From Heliocidaris tuberculata (taxonomy: Eukaryota > Echinodermata > Echinoidea > Camarodonta > Echinometridae), in assembly GCA_025618425.1 (NCBI GenBank), contig CM046837.1:26531793-26595792 (forward strand): a stretch of 64,000 nucleotides of DNA. The letters run 5' to 3'. This document shows, one piece after another, positions 9,700-24,000 of the stretch; the first letter of the stretch is position 1, and each line of letters starts with the position of its first letter. Both the position numbers and the translations under genes were made by a program. The notes under the pieces were generated by a model. It was not told where the DNA came from. It worked only from the letters and a program-made list of their open reading frames with translations, and did no database searches.

Positions 9700-12600
9700 C
9701 TATCATGGTGAAGAGGAAAGCAAGTACAACATTTTGGTGCAATTCGCAATCTCATACGATTAGTTAGTAGTGCGTAAGTCGCATTATAAGATTGCAAATC
9801 GAATGAAAGCCTAGTAATACATTGCCAACGCTTTTCATGGGACATTTAGACGAATTTTACATTCATCTCGTGAATAGGATACAACCTGAAATACTATCAT
9901 GGTGAAGAGGAAAGCAAGTACAACATTTTGGTGCAATTTGCAATTTCATGCTATTAATTAGTAGTGCGCAAGTCGTAATAAAAGATTACAAATCGAATGA
10001 AAAACCTATTAAAACATTGCCAACGCTTTCAAAGGGACTTTCAGACGGATTTTACATCTACTTTGCAGACTTGGATGCTTTTATAACTTTCCAACGCGAA
10101 TAGGATAGAAACTGAAAATACTGCCATGCTGTAGAAGAGCGCAAGTACAACATTTTGGTGCAATTTGCATCCTCATCTGATTAGTCAGTAGTCGCATTAT
10201 AAGATTGCAAATCGAATGAAAGCCTAGTAATACATTGCCAACGCTTTTCATGGGACATTTAGACGAATTTTACATTTATCTCGTAAATAGGATACAACCT
10301 GAAAATACTATCATGGTGAAGAGGAAAGCAAGTACAACATTTTGGTGCAATTTGCAATCTCATACGATTAGTTAGTAGTGCGTAAGTCGCATTATAAGAT
10401 TGCAAATCGAATGAAAGCCTAGTAATACATTGCCAACGCTTTTCATGGGACATTTAGACGAATTTTACATTCATCTCGTGAATAGGATACAACCTGAAAT
10501 ACTATCATGGTGAAGAGGAAAGCAAGTACAACATTTTGGTGCAATTTGCAATTTCATGCTATTAATTAGTAGTGCGCAAGTCGTAATAAAAGATTACAAA
10601 TCGAATCCAGGCCTGTTAAAACATTGCCAACGCTTTCAAAGGGACATTCAGACGAATTTTACATTTATCTCGTGAATAGGATACAACCTGAAATACTATC
10701 ATGGTGAAGAGGAAAGCAAGTACAACATTTTGGTGCAATTTGCAATTTCATACTATTAATTAGTAGTGCAAAAGTCGCGTTATAAGATTTCAAATTTGAA
10801 TGAAAAACCTATTAAAACATTGCCAACGCTTTCAAAGGGATTTTCAGACGAATCTTACATCTACTTGGCAGACTTGGATGCTTTATAACTTTCCAACGCG
10901 AATAGGTTACAAGCTGAAAATACTGCCATGCTGTAGAACAGCGCACGTACAACCTCGTGGTGCAATTTGCAATCTCATACGATTAGTTAGTAGTGCGTAA
11001 GTCGCATTATAAGATTGCAAATCGAATGAAAGCCTAGTAATACATTGCCAACGCTTTTCATAGGACATTTAGACGAATTTTACATTCATCTCGTGAATAG
11101 GATACAACCTGAAAATACTACCATACTGAAGAAGAGCGCAAGTACAACCTCGTGGTGCAATTTGCAATCTCATACGATTAGTCAGTAGTGCGCAAGTTGC
11201 ATTATAAGATTGCAAATCGAATGAAAGCCTAGTAATACATTGCCAACGCTTTTCATGGGACATTTAGACGAATTTTACATTTATCTCGTGAATAGGATAC
11301 AACCTAAAAATACTATCATGGTGAAGAGGAAAGCAAGTAAAACATTTTGGTACAATTTGCAATCTCATACTATTAGTTAGTAGTGCGTAAGTCGCATTAT
11401 AAGATTGCAAATCGAATGAAAGCCTAGTAATACATTGCCAACGCTTTTCATGGGACATTTAGACGAATTTTACATTCATCTCGTAAATAGGATACAACCT
11501 GAAATACTATCATGGTGAAGAGGAAAGCAAGTACAACATTTTGGTGCAATTTGCAATTTCATGCTATTAATTAGTAGTGCGCAAGTCGTAATATAAGATT
11601 GGAACTCGAATCCAGGCTTTTTTAAACATTGCCAACGCTTTCAAAGGGACATTCAGACGGATTTTACATTTATCTCATGAATAGGATACAACCTGAAATA
11701 CTATCATGGTGAAGAGGAAAGCAAGTACAACATTTTGGTGCAATTCGCAATCTCATACGATTAGTTAGTAGTGCGTAAGTCGCATTATAAGATTGCAAAT
11801 CGAATGAAAGCCTAGTAATACATTGCCAACGCTTTTCATGGGACATTTAGACGAATTTTACATTCATCTCGTGAATAGGATACAACCTGAAATACTATCA
11901 TGGTGAAGAGGAAAGCAAGTACAACATTTTGGTGCAATTTGCAATTTCATGCTATTAATTAGTAGTGCGCAAGTCGTAATAAAAGATTACAAATCGAATG
12001 AAAAACCTATTAAAACATTGCCAACGCTTTCAAAGGGACTTTCAGACGGATTTTACATCTACTTTGCAGACTTGGATGCTTTTATAACTTTCCAACGCGA
12101 ATAGGATAGAAACTGAAAATACTGCCATGCTGTAGAAGAGCGCAAGTACAACATTTTGGTGCAATTTGCATCCTCATCTGATTAGTCAGTAGTCGCATTA
12201 TAAGATTGCAAATCGAATGAAAGCCTAGTAATACATTGCCAACGCTTTTCATGGGACATTTAGACGAATTTTACATTTATCTCGTAAATAGGATACAACC
12301 TGAAAATACTATCATGGTGAAGAGGAAAGCAAGTACAACATTTTGGTGCAATTCGCAATCTCATACGATTAGTTAGTAGTGCGTAAGTCGCATTATAAGA
12401 TTGCAAATCGAATGAAAGCCTAGTAATACATTGCCAACGCTTTTCATGGGACATTTAGACGAATTTTACATTCATCTCGTGAATAGGATACAACCTGAAA
12501 TACTATCATGGTGAAGAGGAAAGCAAGTACAACATTTTGGTGCAATTTGCAATTTCATGCTATTAATTAGTAGTGCGCAAGTCGTAATAAAAGATTACAA

Positions 12601-13735
12601 ATCGAATCCAGGCCTGTTAAAACATTGCCAACGCTTTCAAAGGGACATTCAGACGAATTTTACATTTATCTCGTGAATAGGATACAACCTGAAATACTAT
12701 CATGGTGAAGAGGAAAGCAAGTACAACATTTTGGTGCAATTTGCAATTTCATACTATTAATTAGTAGTGCAAAAGTCGCGTTATAAGATTTCAAATTTGA
12801 ATGAAAAACCTATTAAAACATTGCCAACGCTTTCAAAGTTATTTTCAGACGAATCTTACATCTACTTGGCAGACTTGGATGCTTTATAACTTTCCAACGC
12901 GAATAGGTTACAAGCTGAAAATACTGCCATGCTGTAGAACAGCGCACGTACAACCTCGTGGTGCAATTTGCAATCTCATACGATTAGTTAGTAGTGCGTA
13001 AGTCGCATTATAAGATTGCAAATCGAATGAAAGCCTAGTAATACATTGCCAACGCTTTTCATAGGACATTTAGACGAATTTTACATTCATCTCGTGAATA
13101 GGATACAACCTGAAAATACTACCATACTGAAGAAGAGCGCAAGTACAACCTCGTGGTGCAATTTGCAATCTCATACGATTAGTCAGTAGTGCGCAAGTTG
13201 CATTATAAGATTGCAAATCGAATGAAAGCCTAGTAATACATTGCCAACGCTTTTCATGGGACATTTAGACGAATTTTACATTTATCTCGTGAATAGGATA
13301 CAACCTAAAAATACTATCATGGTGAAGAGGAAAGCAAGTAAAACATTTTGGTACAATTTGCAATCTCATACTATTAGTTAGTAGTGCGTAAGTCGCATTA
13401 TAAGATTGCAAATCGAATGAAAGCCTAGTAATACATTGCCAACGCTTTTCATGGGACATTTAGACGAATTTTACATTCATCTCGTAAATAGGATACAACC
13501 TGAAATACTATCATGGTGAAGAGGAAAGCAAGTACAACATTTTGGTGCAATTTGCAATTTCATGCTATTAATTAGTAGTGCGCAAGTCGTAATATAAGAT
13601 TGGAACTCGAATCCAGGCTTTTTTAAACATTGCCAACGCTTTCAAAGGGACATTCAGACGGATTTTACATTTATCTCATGAATAGGATACAACCTGAAAT
13701 ACTATCATGGTGAAGAGGAAAGCAAGTACAACATT
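9700..13735 (+). repeat. 2,001-bp tandem duplication
   Basis: Landmarks at 10259, 10800, 11069 and 11264 recur at 12260, 12801, 13070 and 13265, each exactly 2,001 bp later. Copy 1 runs from about 9700 to 11735 and copy 2 from about 11700 to 13735. Only scattered differences are visible, such as AAAGGGATTTT in copy 1 against AAAGTTATTTT in copy 2 (near 12838). Alignment ends near 11735/13735, where copy 1 continues with TTTTGGTGCAATTCGC and copy 2 with TTATGGTGCATATTAA. Confidence 0.85.
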
Positions 13736-15086
13736 ATGGTGCATATTAATTAGTAGTGAGCAAGCCGTAATATAAGATTGGAACTCGAATCCAGGCTTTT
13801 TTAAACATTGCCAACGCTTTCAAAGGGACATTCAGACGGATTTTACATTTATCTCATGAATAGGATACAACCTGAAATACTATCATGGTGAAGAGGAAAG
13901 CAAGTACAACATTTTGGTGCAATTAGCAATTTCATATTATTAATTAGTAGTGCGCAAGTCGGATTATAAGATGGCAAATCGAATGAAAAACCTATTAAAA
14001 CATTGCCAACGCTTTCAAAGGGACTTTCAGACGGATTTTACATCTACTTTGCAGACTTGGATGCTTTTATAACTTTCCAACGCGAATAGGTTACAAGCTG
14101 AAAATACTGCCATGCTGTAGAACAGCGCAAGTACAACCTCGTGGTGCAATTTGCAATCTCATACGATTAGTTAGTAGTGCGTAAGTCGCATTATAAGATT
14201 GCAAATCGAATGAAAGCCTAGTAATACATTGCCAACGCTTTTCATGGGACATTTAGACGAATTTTACATTTATCTCGTGAATAGGATACAACCTAAAAAT
14301 ACTATCATGGTGAAGAGGAAAGCAAGTAAAACATTTTGGTACAATTTGCAATCTCATACTATTAGTTAGTAGTGCGTAAGTCGCATTATAAGATTGCAAA
14401 TCGAATGAAAGCCTAGTAATACATTGCCAACGCTTTTCATGGGACATTTAGACGAATTTTACATTTATCTCGTGAATAGGATACAACCTAAAAATACTAT
14501 CATGGTGAAGAGGAAAGCAAGTAAAACATTTTGGTACAATTTGCAATCTCATACTATTTATAAGATTGCAAATCGAATGAAAGCCTAGTTAATACATTGC
14601 CAACGCTTTTCATGGGACATTTAGACGAATTTTACATTCATCTCGTAAATAGGATACAACCTGAAATACTATCATGGTATAAGATTGCAAATAGAATGAA
14701 AGCCTAGTTAATAAATTGCCAACGCTTTTCATGGGACATTTAGACGAATTTTACATTCATCTCGTAAATAGGATACAACCTGAAAATACTATCATGGTGA
14801 AGAGGAAAGCAAGTACAACATTTTGGTGCAATTTGCAATTTCATGCTATTAATTAGTAGTGCGCAAGTCGTAATATAAGATTGGAACTCGAATCCAGGCT
14901 TTTTTAAACATTGCCAACGCTTTCAAAGGGACATTCAGACGGATTTTACATTTATCTCATGAATAGGATACAACCTGAAATACTATCATGGTGAAGAGGA
15001 AAGCAAGTACAACATTTTGGTGCAATTTGCAATTTCATACTATTAATTAGTAGTGCAAAAGTCGCGTTATAAGATTGCAAATTTGA

Positions 15087-18000
15087 ATGAAAAACCTATT
15101 AAAACATTGCCAACGCTTTCAAAGGGATTTTCAGACGAATCTTACATCTACTTGGCAGACTTGGATGCTTTATAACTTTCCAACGCGAATAGGTTACAAG
15201 CTGAAAATACTGCCATGCTGTAGAACAGCGCACGTACAACCTCGTGGTGCAATTTGCAATCTCATACGATTAGTTAGTAGTGCGCAAGTCGGATTATAAG
15301 ATGGCAAATCGAATGAAAAACCTATTAAAACATTGCCAACGCTTTCAAAGGGACTTTCAGACGGATTTTACATCTACTTTGCAGACTTGGATGCTTTTAT
15401 AACTTTCCAACGCGAATAGGATAGAAGCTGAAAATACTGCCATGCTGTAGAAGAGCGCAAGTACAACATTTTGGTGCAATTTGCATCCTCATCTGATTAG
15501 TCAGTAGTCGCATTATAAGATTGCAAATCGAATGAAAGCCTAGTAATACATTGCCAACGCTTTTCATGGGACATTCAGACGAATTTTACATTTATCTCAT
15601 GAATAGGATACAACCTGATATACTATCATGGTGAAGAGGAAAGCAAGTACAACATTATGGTGCAATTTGCAATTTCATACTATTAATTGGTAGTGCGCAA
15701 GTCGCATTATAAGATTGCGAATCGAATGAAAAACCTATTAAAACATGATTGCCAACGCTTTAAAAGGGACTTTCAGACGAATTTTACATCTTCTTTGCAG
15801 ACTTGGATGCTTTATAACTTTCCAACGCGAATAGGATAGAAGCTGAAAATACTGCCATGCTGTAGAAGAGCGCAAGTACAACATTTTGGTGCAATTTGCA
15901 TCCTCATCTGATTAGTCAGTAGTCGCATTATAAGATTGCAAATCGAATGAAAGCCTAGTAATACATTGCCAACGCTTTTCATGGGACATTTAGACGAATT
16001 TTACATTTATCTCGTGAATAGGATACAACCTGAAAATACTATCATGGTGAAGAGGAAAGCAAGTACAACATTTTGGTGCAATTTGCAATCTCATACGATT
16101 AGTTAGTAGTGCGTAAGTCGCATTATAAGATTGCAAATCGAATGAAAGCCTAGTAATACATTGCCAACGCTTTTCATGGGACATTTAGACGAATTTTACA
16201 TTCATCTCGTGAATAGGATACAACCTGAAATACTATCATGGTGAAGAGGAAAGCAAGTACAACATTTTGGTGCAATTTGCAATTTCATGCTATTAATTAG
16301 TAGAGCGCAAGTCGTAATAAAAGATTACAAATCGAATCCAGGCCTGTTAAAACATTGCCAACGCTTTCAAAGGGACATTCAGACGAATTTTACATTTATC
16401 TCGTGAATAGGATACAACCTGAAATACTATCATGGTGAAGAGGAAAGCAAGTACAACATTTTGGTGCAATTTGCAATTTCATACTATTAATTAGTAGTGC
16501 AAAAGTCGCGTTATAAGATTTCAAATTTGAATGAAAAACCTATTAAAACATTGCCAACGCTTTCAAAGGGATTTTCAGACGAATCTTACATCTACTTGGC
16601 AGACTTGGATGCTTTATAACTTTCCAACGCGAATAGGTTACAAGCTGAAAATACTGCCATGCTGTAGAACAGCGCACGTACAACCTCGTGGTGCAATTTG
16701 CAATCTCATACGATTAGTTAGTAGTGCGTAAGTCGCATTATAAGATTGCAAATCGAATGAAAGCCTAGTAATACATTGCCAACGCTTTTCATGGGACATT
16801 TAGACGAATTTTACATTCATCTCGTAAATAGGATACAACCTGAAATAGCATGGTAGCATGATAGCATGATAGCATGGTGAAGAGGAAAGCAAGTACAACA
16901 TTTTGGTGCAATTTGCAATTTCATACTATTAATTGGTAGTGCGCAAGTCGTAATATAAGATTGCAAATCGAATCCAGGCCTGTTAAAACATTGCCAACGC
17001 TTTCAAAGGGACATTTAGACGAATTTTACATTCATCTCGTGAATAGGATACAACCTGAAATACTATCATGGTGAAGAGGAAAGCAGGTACAACATTATGG
17101 TGCAATTTGCAATTTCATACTATTAATTGGTAGTGGGCAAGTCGCATTATAAGATTGCAAATCGAATGAAAAACCTATTTAAACATTGCCAACGCTTTCA
17201 AAGGGATTTTCAGACGAATCTTACATCTAGTTGGCAGACTTGGATGCTTTATAACTTTCCAACGCGAATAGGTTACAAGCTGAAAATACTGCCATGCTGT
17301 AGAACAGCGCACGTACAACCTCGTGGTGCAATTTGCAATCTCATACGATTAGTTAGTAGTGCGTAAGTCGCATTATAAGATTGCAAATCGAATGAAAGCC
17401 TAGTAACACATTGCCAACGCTTTTCATAGGACATTTAGACGAATTTTACATTCATCTCGTGAATAGGATACAACCTGAAAATACTACCATACTGAAGAAG
17501 AGCGCAAGTACAACCTCGTGGTGCAATTTGCAATCTCATACGATTAGTCAGTAGTGCGCAAGTTGCATTATAAGATTGCAAATCGAATGAAAGCCTAGTA
17601 ATACATTGCCAACGCTTTTCATGGGACATTTAGACGAATTTTACATTTATCTCGTGAATAGGATACAACCTAAAAATACTATCATGGTGAAGAGGAAAGC
17701 AAGTAAAACATTTTGGTACAATTTGCAATCTCATACTATTAGTTAGTAGTGCGTAAGTCGCATTATAAGATTGCAAATCGAATGAAAGCCTAGTAATACA
17801 TTGCCAACGCTTTTCATGGGACATTTAGACGAATTTTACATTCATCTCGTAAATAGGATACAACCTGAAATACTATCATGGTGAAGAGGAAAGCAAGTAC
17901 AACATTTTGGTGCAATTTGCAATTTCATGCTATTAATTAGTAGTGCGCAAGTCGTAATATAAGATTGGAACTCGAATCCAGGCTTTTTTAAACATTGCCA

Positions 18001-21000
18001 ACGCTTTCAAAGGGACATTCAGACGGATTTTACATTTATCTCATGAATAGGATACAACCTGAAATACTATCATGGTGAAGAGGAAAGCAAGTACAACATT
18101 ATGGTGCATATTAATTAGTAGTGCGCAAGTCGTAATATAAGATTGGAACTCGAATCCAGGCTTTTTTAAACATTGCCAACGCTTTCAAAGGGACATTCAG
18201 ACGGATTTTACATTTATCTCATGAATAGGATACAACCTGAAATACTATCATGGTGAAGAGGAAAGCAAGTACAACATTTTGGTGCAATTAGCAATTTCAT
18301 ATTATTAATTAGTAGTGCGCAAGTCGGATTATAAGATGGCAAATCGAATGAAAAACCTATTAAAACATTGCCAACGCTTTCAAAGGGACTTTCAGACGGA
18401 TTTTACATCTACTTTGCAGACTTGGATGCTTTTATAACTTTCCAACGCGAATAGGTTACAAGCTGAAAATACTGCCATGCTGTAGAACAGCGCACGTACA
18501 ACCTCGTGGTGCAATTTGCAATCTCATACGATTAGTTAGTAGTGCGTAAGTCGCATTATAAGATTGCAAATCGAATGAAAGCCTAGTAATACATTGCCAA
18601 CGCTTTTCATGGGACATTTAGACGAATTTTACATTTATCTCGTGAATAGGATACAACCTAAAAATACTATCATGGTGAAGAGGAAAGCAAGTAAAACATT
18701 TTGGTACAATTTGCAATCTCATACTATTTATAAGATCGCAAATCGAATGAAAGCCTAGTTAATACATTGCCAACGCTTTTCATGGGACATTTAGACGAAT
18801 TTTACATTCATCTCGTAAATAGGATACAACCTGAAATACTATCATGGTATAAGATTGCAAATAGAATGAAAGCCTAGTTAATACATTGCCAACGCTTTTC
18901 ATGGGACATTTAGACGAATTTTACATTCATCTCGTGAATAGGATACAACCTGAAAATACTATCATGGTGAAGAGGAAAGCAAGTACAACATTTTGGTGCA
19001 ATTCGCAATCTCATACGATTAGTTAGTAGTGCGTAAGTCGCATTATAAGATTGCAAATCGAATGAAAGCCTAGTAATACATTGCCAACGCTTTTCATGGG
19101 ACATTTAGACGAATTTTACATTCATCTCGTGAATAGGATACAACCTTAAATACTATCATGGTGAAGAGGAAAGCAAGTACAACATTTTGGTGCAATTTGC
19201 AATTTCATGCTATTAATTAGTAGTGCGCAAGTCGTAATATAAGATTGGAACTCGAATCCAGGCTTTTTTAAACATTGCCAACGCTTTCAAAGGGACATTC
19301 AGACGGATTTTACATTTATCTCATGAATAGGATACAACCTGAAATACTATCATGGTGAAGAGGAAAGCAAGTACAACATTTTGGTGCAATTTGCAATTTC
19401 ATACTATTAATTAGTAGTGCAAAAGTCGCGTTATAAGATTTCAAATTTGAATGAAAAACCTATTAAAACATTGCCAACGCTTTCAAAGGGATTTTCAGAC
19501 GAATCTTACATCTACTTGGCAGACTTGGATGCTTTATAACTTTCCAACGCGAATAGGTTACAAGCTGAAAATACTGCCATGCTGTAGAACAGCGCACGTA
19601 CAACCTCGTGGTGCAATTTGCAATCTCATACGATTAGTTAGTAGTGCGCAAGTCGGATTATAAGATGGCAAATCGAATGAAAAACCTATTAAAACATTGC
19701 CAACGCTTTCAAAGGGACTTTCAGACGGATTTTACATCTACTTTGCAGACTTGGATGCTTTTATAACTTTCCAACGCGAATAGGATAGAAGCTGAAAATA
19801 CTGCCATGCTGTAGAAGAGCGCAAGTACAACATTTTGGTGCAATTTGCATCCTCATCTGATTAGTCAGTAGTCGCATTATAAGATTGCAAATCGAATGAA
19901 AGCCTAGTAATACATTGCCAACGCTTTTCATGGGATATTCAGACGAATTTTACATTTATTTCATGAATAGGTTACAACCTGATATACTATCATGGTGAAG
20001 AGGAAAGCAAGTACACCATTATGGTGCAATTTTACATATATCTCATGAATAGGATACAACCTGATATACTATCATGGTGAAGAGGAAAGCAAGTACAACA
20101 TTATGGTGCAATTTGCAATTTCATACTATTAATTGGTAGTGCGCAAGTCGCATTATAAGATTGCGAATCGAATGAAAAACCTATTAAAACATGATTGCCA
20201 ACGCTTTCAAAGGGACTTTCAGACGAATTTTACATCTACTTTGCAGACTTGGATGCTTTATAACTTTCCAACGCGAATAGGATAGAAGCTGAAAATACTG
20301 CCATGCTGTAGAAGAGCGCAAGTACAACATTTTGGTGCAATTTGCATCCTCATCTGATTAGTCAGTAGTCGCATTATAAGATTGCAAATCGAATGAAAGC
20401 CTAGTAATACATTGCCAACGCTTTTCATGGGACATTTAGACGAATTTTACATTTATCTCGTAAATAGGATACAACCTGAAAATACTATCATGGTGAAGAG
20501 GAAAGCAAGTACAACATTTTGGTGCAATTTGCAATCTCATACGATTAGTTAGTAGTGCGTAAGTCGCATTATAAGATTGCAAATCGAATGAAAGCCTAGT
20601 AATACATTGCCAACGCTTTTCATGGGACATTTAGACGAATTTTACATTCATCTCGTGAATAGGATACAACCTGAAATACTATCATGGTGAAGAGTACAAG
20701 TACAACATTTTGGTGCAATTTGCAATTTCATGCTATTAATTAGTAGTGCGCAAGTCGTAATAAAAGATTACAAATCGAATCCAGGCCTGTTAAAACATTG
20801 CCAACGCTTTCAAAGGGACATTCAGACGAATTTTACATTTATCTCGTGAATAGGATACAACCTGAAATACTATCATGGTGAAGAGGAAAGCAAGTACAAC
20901 ATTTTGGTGCAATTTGCAATTTCATACTATTAATTAGTAGTGCAAAAGTCGCGTTATAAGATTTCAAATTTGAATGAAAAACCTATTAAAACATTGCCAA

Positions 21001-24000
21001 CGCTTTCAAAGGGATTTTCAGACGAATCTTACATCTACTTGGCAGACTTGGATGCTTTATAACTTTCCAACGCGAATAGGTTACAAGCTGAAAATACTGC
21101 CATGCTGTAGAACAGCGCACGTACAACCTCGTGGTGCAATTTGCAATCTCATACGATTAGTTAGTAGTGCGTAAGTCGCATTATAAGATTGCAAATCGAA
21201 TGAAAGCCTAGTAATACATTGCCAACGCTTTTCATAGGACATTTAGACGAATTTTACATTCATCTCGTAAATAGGATACAACCTGAAATAGCATGGTAGC
21301 ATGATAGCATGATAGCATGGTGAAGAGGAAAGCAAGTACAACATTTTGGTGCAATTTGCAATTTCATGCTATTAATTAGTAGTGCGCAAGTCGTAATATA
21401 AGATTGCAACTCGAATCCAGGCCTGTTAAAACATTGCCAACGCTTTCAAAGGGACATTTAGACGAATTTTACATTCATCTCGTGAATAGGATACAACCTG
21501 AAATACTATCATGGTGAAGAGGAAAGCAGGTACAACATTATGGTGCAATTTACAATTTCATACTATTAATTGGTAGTGCGCAAGTCGCATTATAAGATTG
21601 CAAATCGAATGAAAAACCTATTAAAACATTGCCAACGCTTTCAAAGGGATTTTCAGACGAATCTTACATCTACTTGGCAGACTTGGATGCTTTATAACTT
21701 TCCAACGCGAATAGGTTACAAGCTGAAAATACTGCCATGCTGTAGAACAGCGCACGTACAACCTCGTGGTGCAATTTGCAATCTCATAAGATTAGTTAGT
21801 AGTGCGTAAGTCGCATTATAAGATTGCAAATCGAATGAAAGCCTAGTAATACATTGCCAACGCTTTTCATGGGACATTTAGACGAATTTTACATTTATCT
21901 CGTAAATAGGATACAACCTGAAAATACTATCATGGTGAAGAGGAAAGCAAGTACAACATTTTGGTGCAATTCGCAATCTCATACGATTAGTTAGTAGTGC
22001 GTAAGTCGCATTATAAGATTGCAAATCGAATGAAAGCCTAGTAATACATTGCCAACGCTTTTCATGGGACATTTAGACGAATTTTACATTCATCTCGTGA
22101 ATAGGATACAACCTGAAATACTATCATGGTGAAGAGGAAAGCAAGTACAACATTTTGGTGCAATTTGCAATTTCATGCTATTAATTAGTAGTGCGCAAGT
22201 CGTAATAAAAGATTACAAATCGAATCCAGGCCTGTTAAAACATTGCCAACGCTTTCAAAGGGACATTCAGACGAATTTTACATTTATCTCGTGAATAGGA
22301 TACAACCTGAAATACTATCATGGTGAAGAGGAAAGCAAGTACAACATTTTGGTGCAATTTGCAATTTCATACTATTAATTAGTAGTGCAAAAGTCGCGTT
22401 ATAAGATTTCAAATTTGAATGAAAAACCTATTAAAACATTGCCAACGCTTTCAAAGTGATTTTCAGACGAATCTTACATCTACTTGGCAGACTTGGATGC
22501 TTTATAACTTTCCAACGCGAATAGGTTACAAGCTGAAAATACTGCCATGCTGTAGAACAGCGCACGTACAACCTCGTGGTGCAATTTGCAATCTCATACG
22601 ATTAGTTAGTAGTGCGTAAGTCGCATTATAAGATTGCAAATCGAATGAAAGCCTAGTAATACATTGCCAACGCTTTTCATAGGACATTTAGACGAATTTT
22701 ACATTCATCTCGTGAATAGGATACAACCTGAAAATACTACCATACTGAAGAAGAGCGCAAGTACAACCTCGTGGTGCAATTTGCAATCTCATACGATTAG
22801 TCAGTAGTGCGCAAGTTGCATTATAAGATTGCAAATCGAATGAAAGCCTAGTAATACATTGCCAACGCTTTTCATGGGACATTTAGACGAATTTTACATT
22901 TATCTCGTGAATAGGATACAACCTAAAAATACTATCATGGTGAAGGGAAAGCAAGTAAAACATTTTGGTACAATTTGCAATCTCATACTATTAGTTAGTA
23001 GTGCGTAAGTCGCATTATAAGATTGCAAATCGAATGAAAGCCTAGTAATACATTGCCAACGCTTTTCATGGGACATTTAGACGAATTTTACATTCATCTC
23101 GTAAATAGGATACAACCTGAAATACTATCATGGTGAAGAGGAAAGCAAGTACAACATTTTGGTGCAATTTGCAATTTCATGCTATTAATTAGTAGTGCGC
23201 AAGTCGTAATATAAGATTGGAACTCGAATCCAGGCTTTTTTAAACATTGCCAACGCTTTCAAAGGGACATTCAGACGGATTTTACATTTATCTCATGAAT
23301 AGGATACAACCTGATATACTATCATGGTGAAGAGGAAAGCAAGTACAACATTATGGTGCATATTAATTAGTAGTGCGCAAGTCGTAATATAAGATTGGAA
23401 CTCGAATCCAGGCTTTTTTAAACATTGCCAACGCTTTCAAAGGGACATTCAGACGGATTTTACATTTATCTCATGAATAGGATACAACCTGAAATACTAT
23501 CATGGTGAAGAGGAAAGCAAGTACAACATTTTGGTGCAATTAGCAATTTCATATTATTAATTAGTAGTGCGCAAGTCGGATTATAAGATGGCAAATCGAA
23601 TGAAAAACCTATTAAAACATTGCCAACGCTTTCAAAGGGACTTTCAGACGGATTTTACATCTACTTTGCAGACTTGGATGCTTTTATAACTTTCCAACGC
23701 GAATAGGTTACAAGCTGAAAATACTGCCATGCTGTAGAACAGCGCACGTACAACCTCGTGGTGCAATTTGCAATCTCATACGATTAGTTAGTAGTGCGTA
23801 AGTCGCATTATAAGATTGCAAATCGAATGAAAGCCTAGTAATACATTGCCAACGCTTTTCATGGGACATTTAGACGAATTTTACATTTATCTCGTGAATA
23901 GGATACAACCTAAAAATACTATCATGGTGAAGAGGAAAGCAAGTAAAACATTTTGGTACAATTTGCAATCTCATACTATTAGTTAGTAGTGCGTAAGTCG

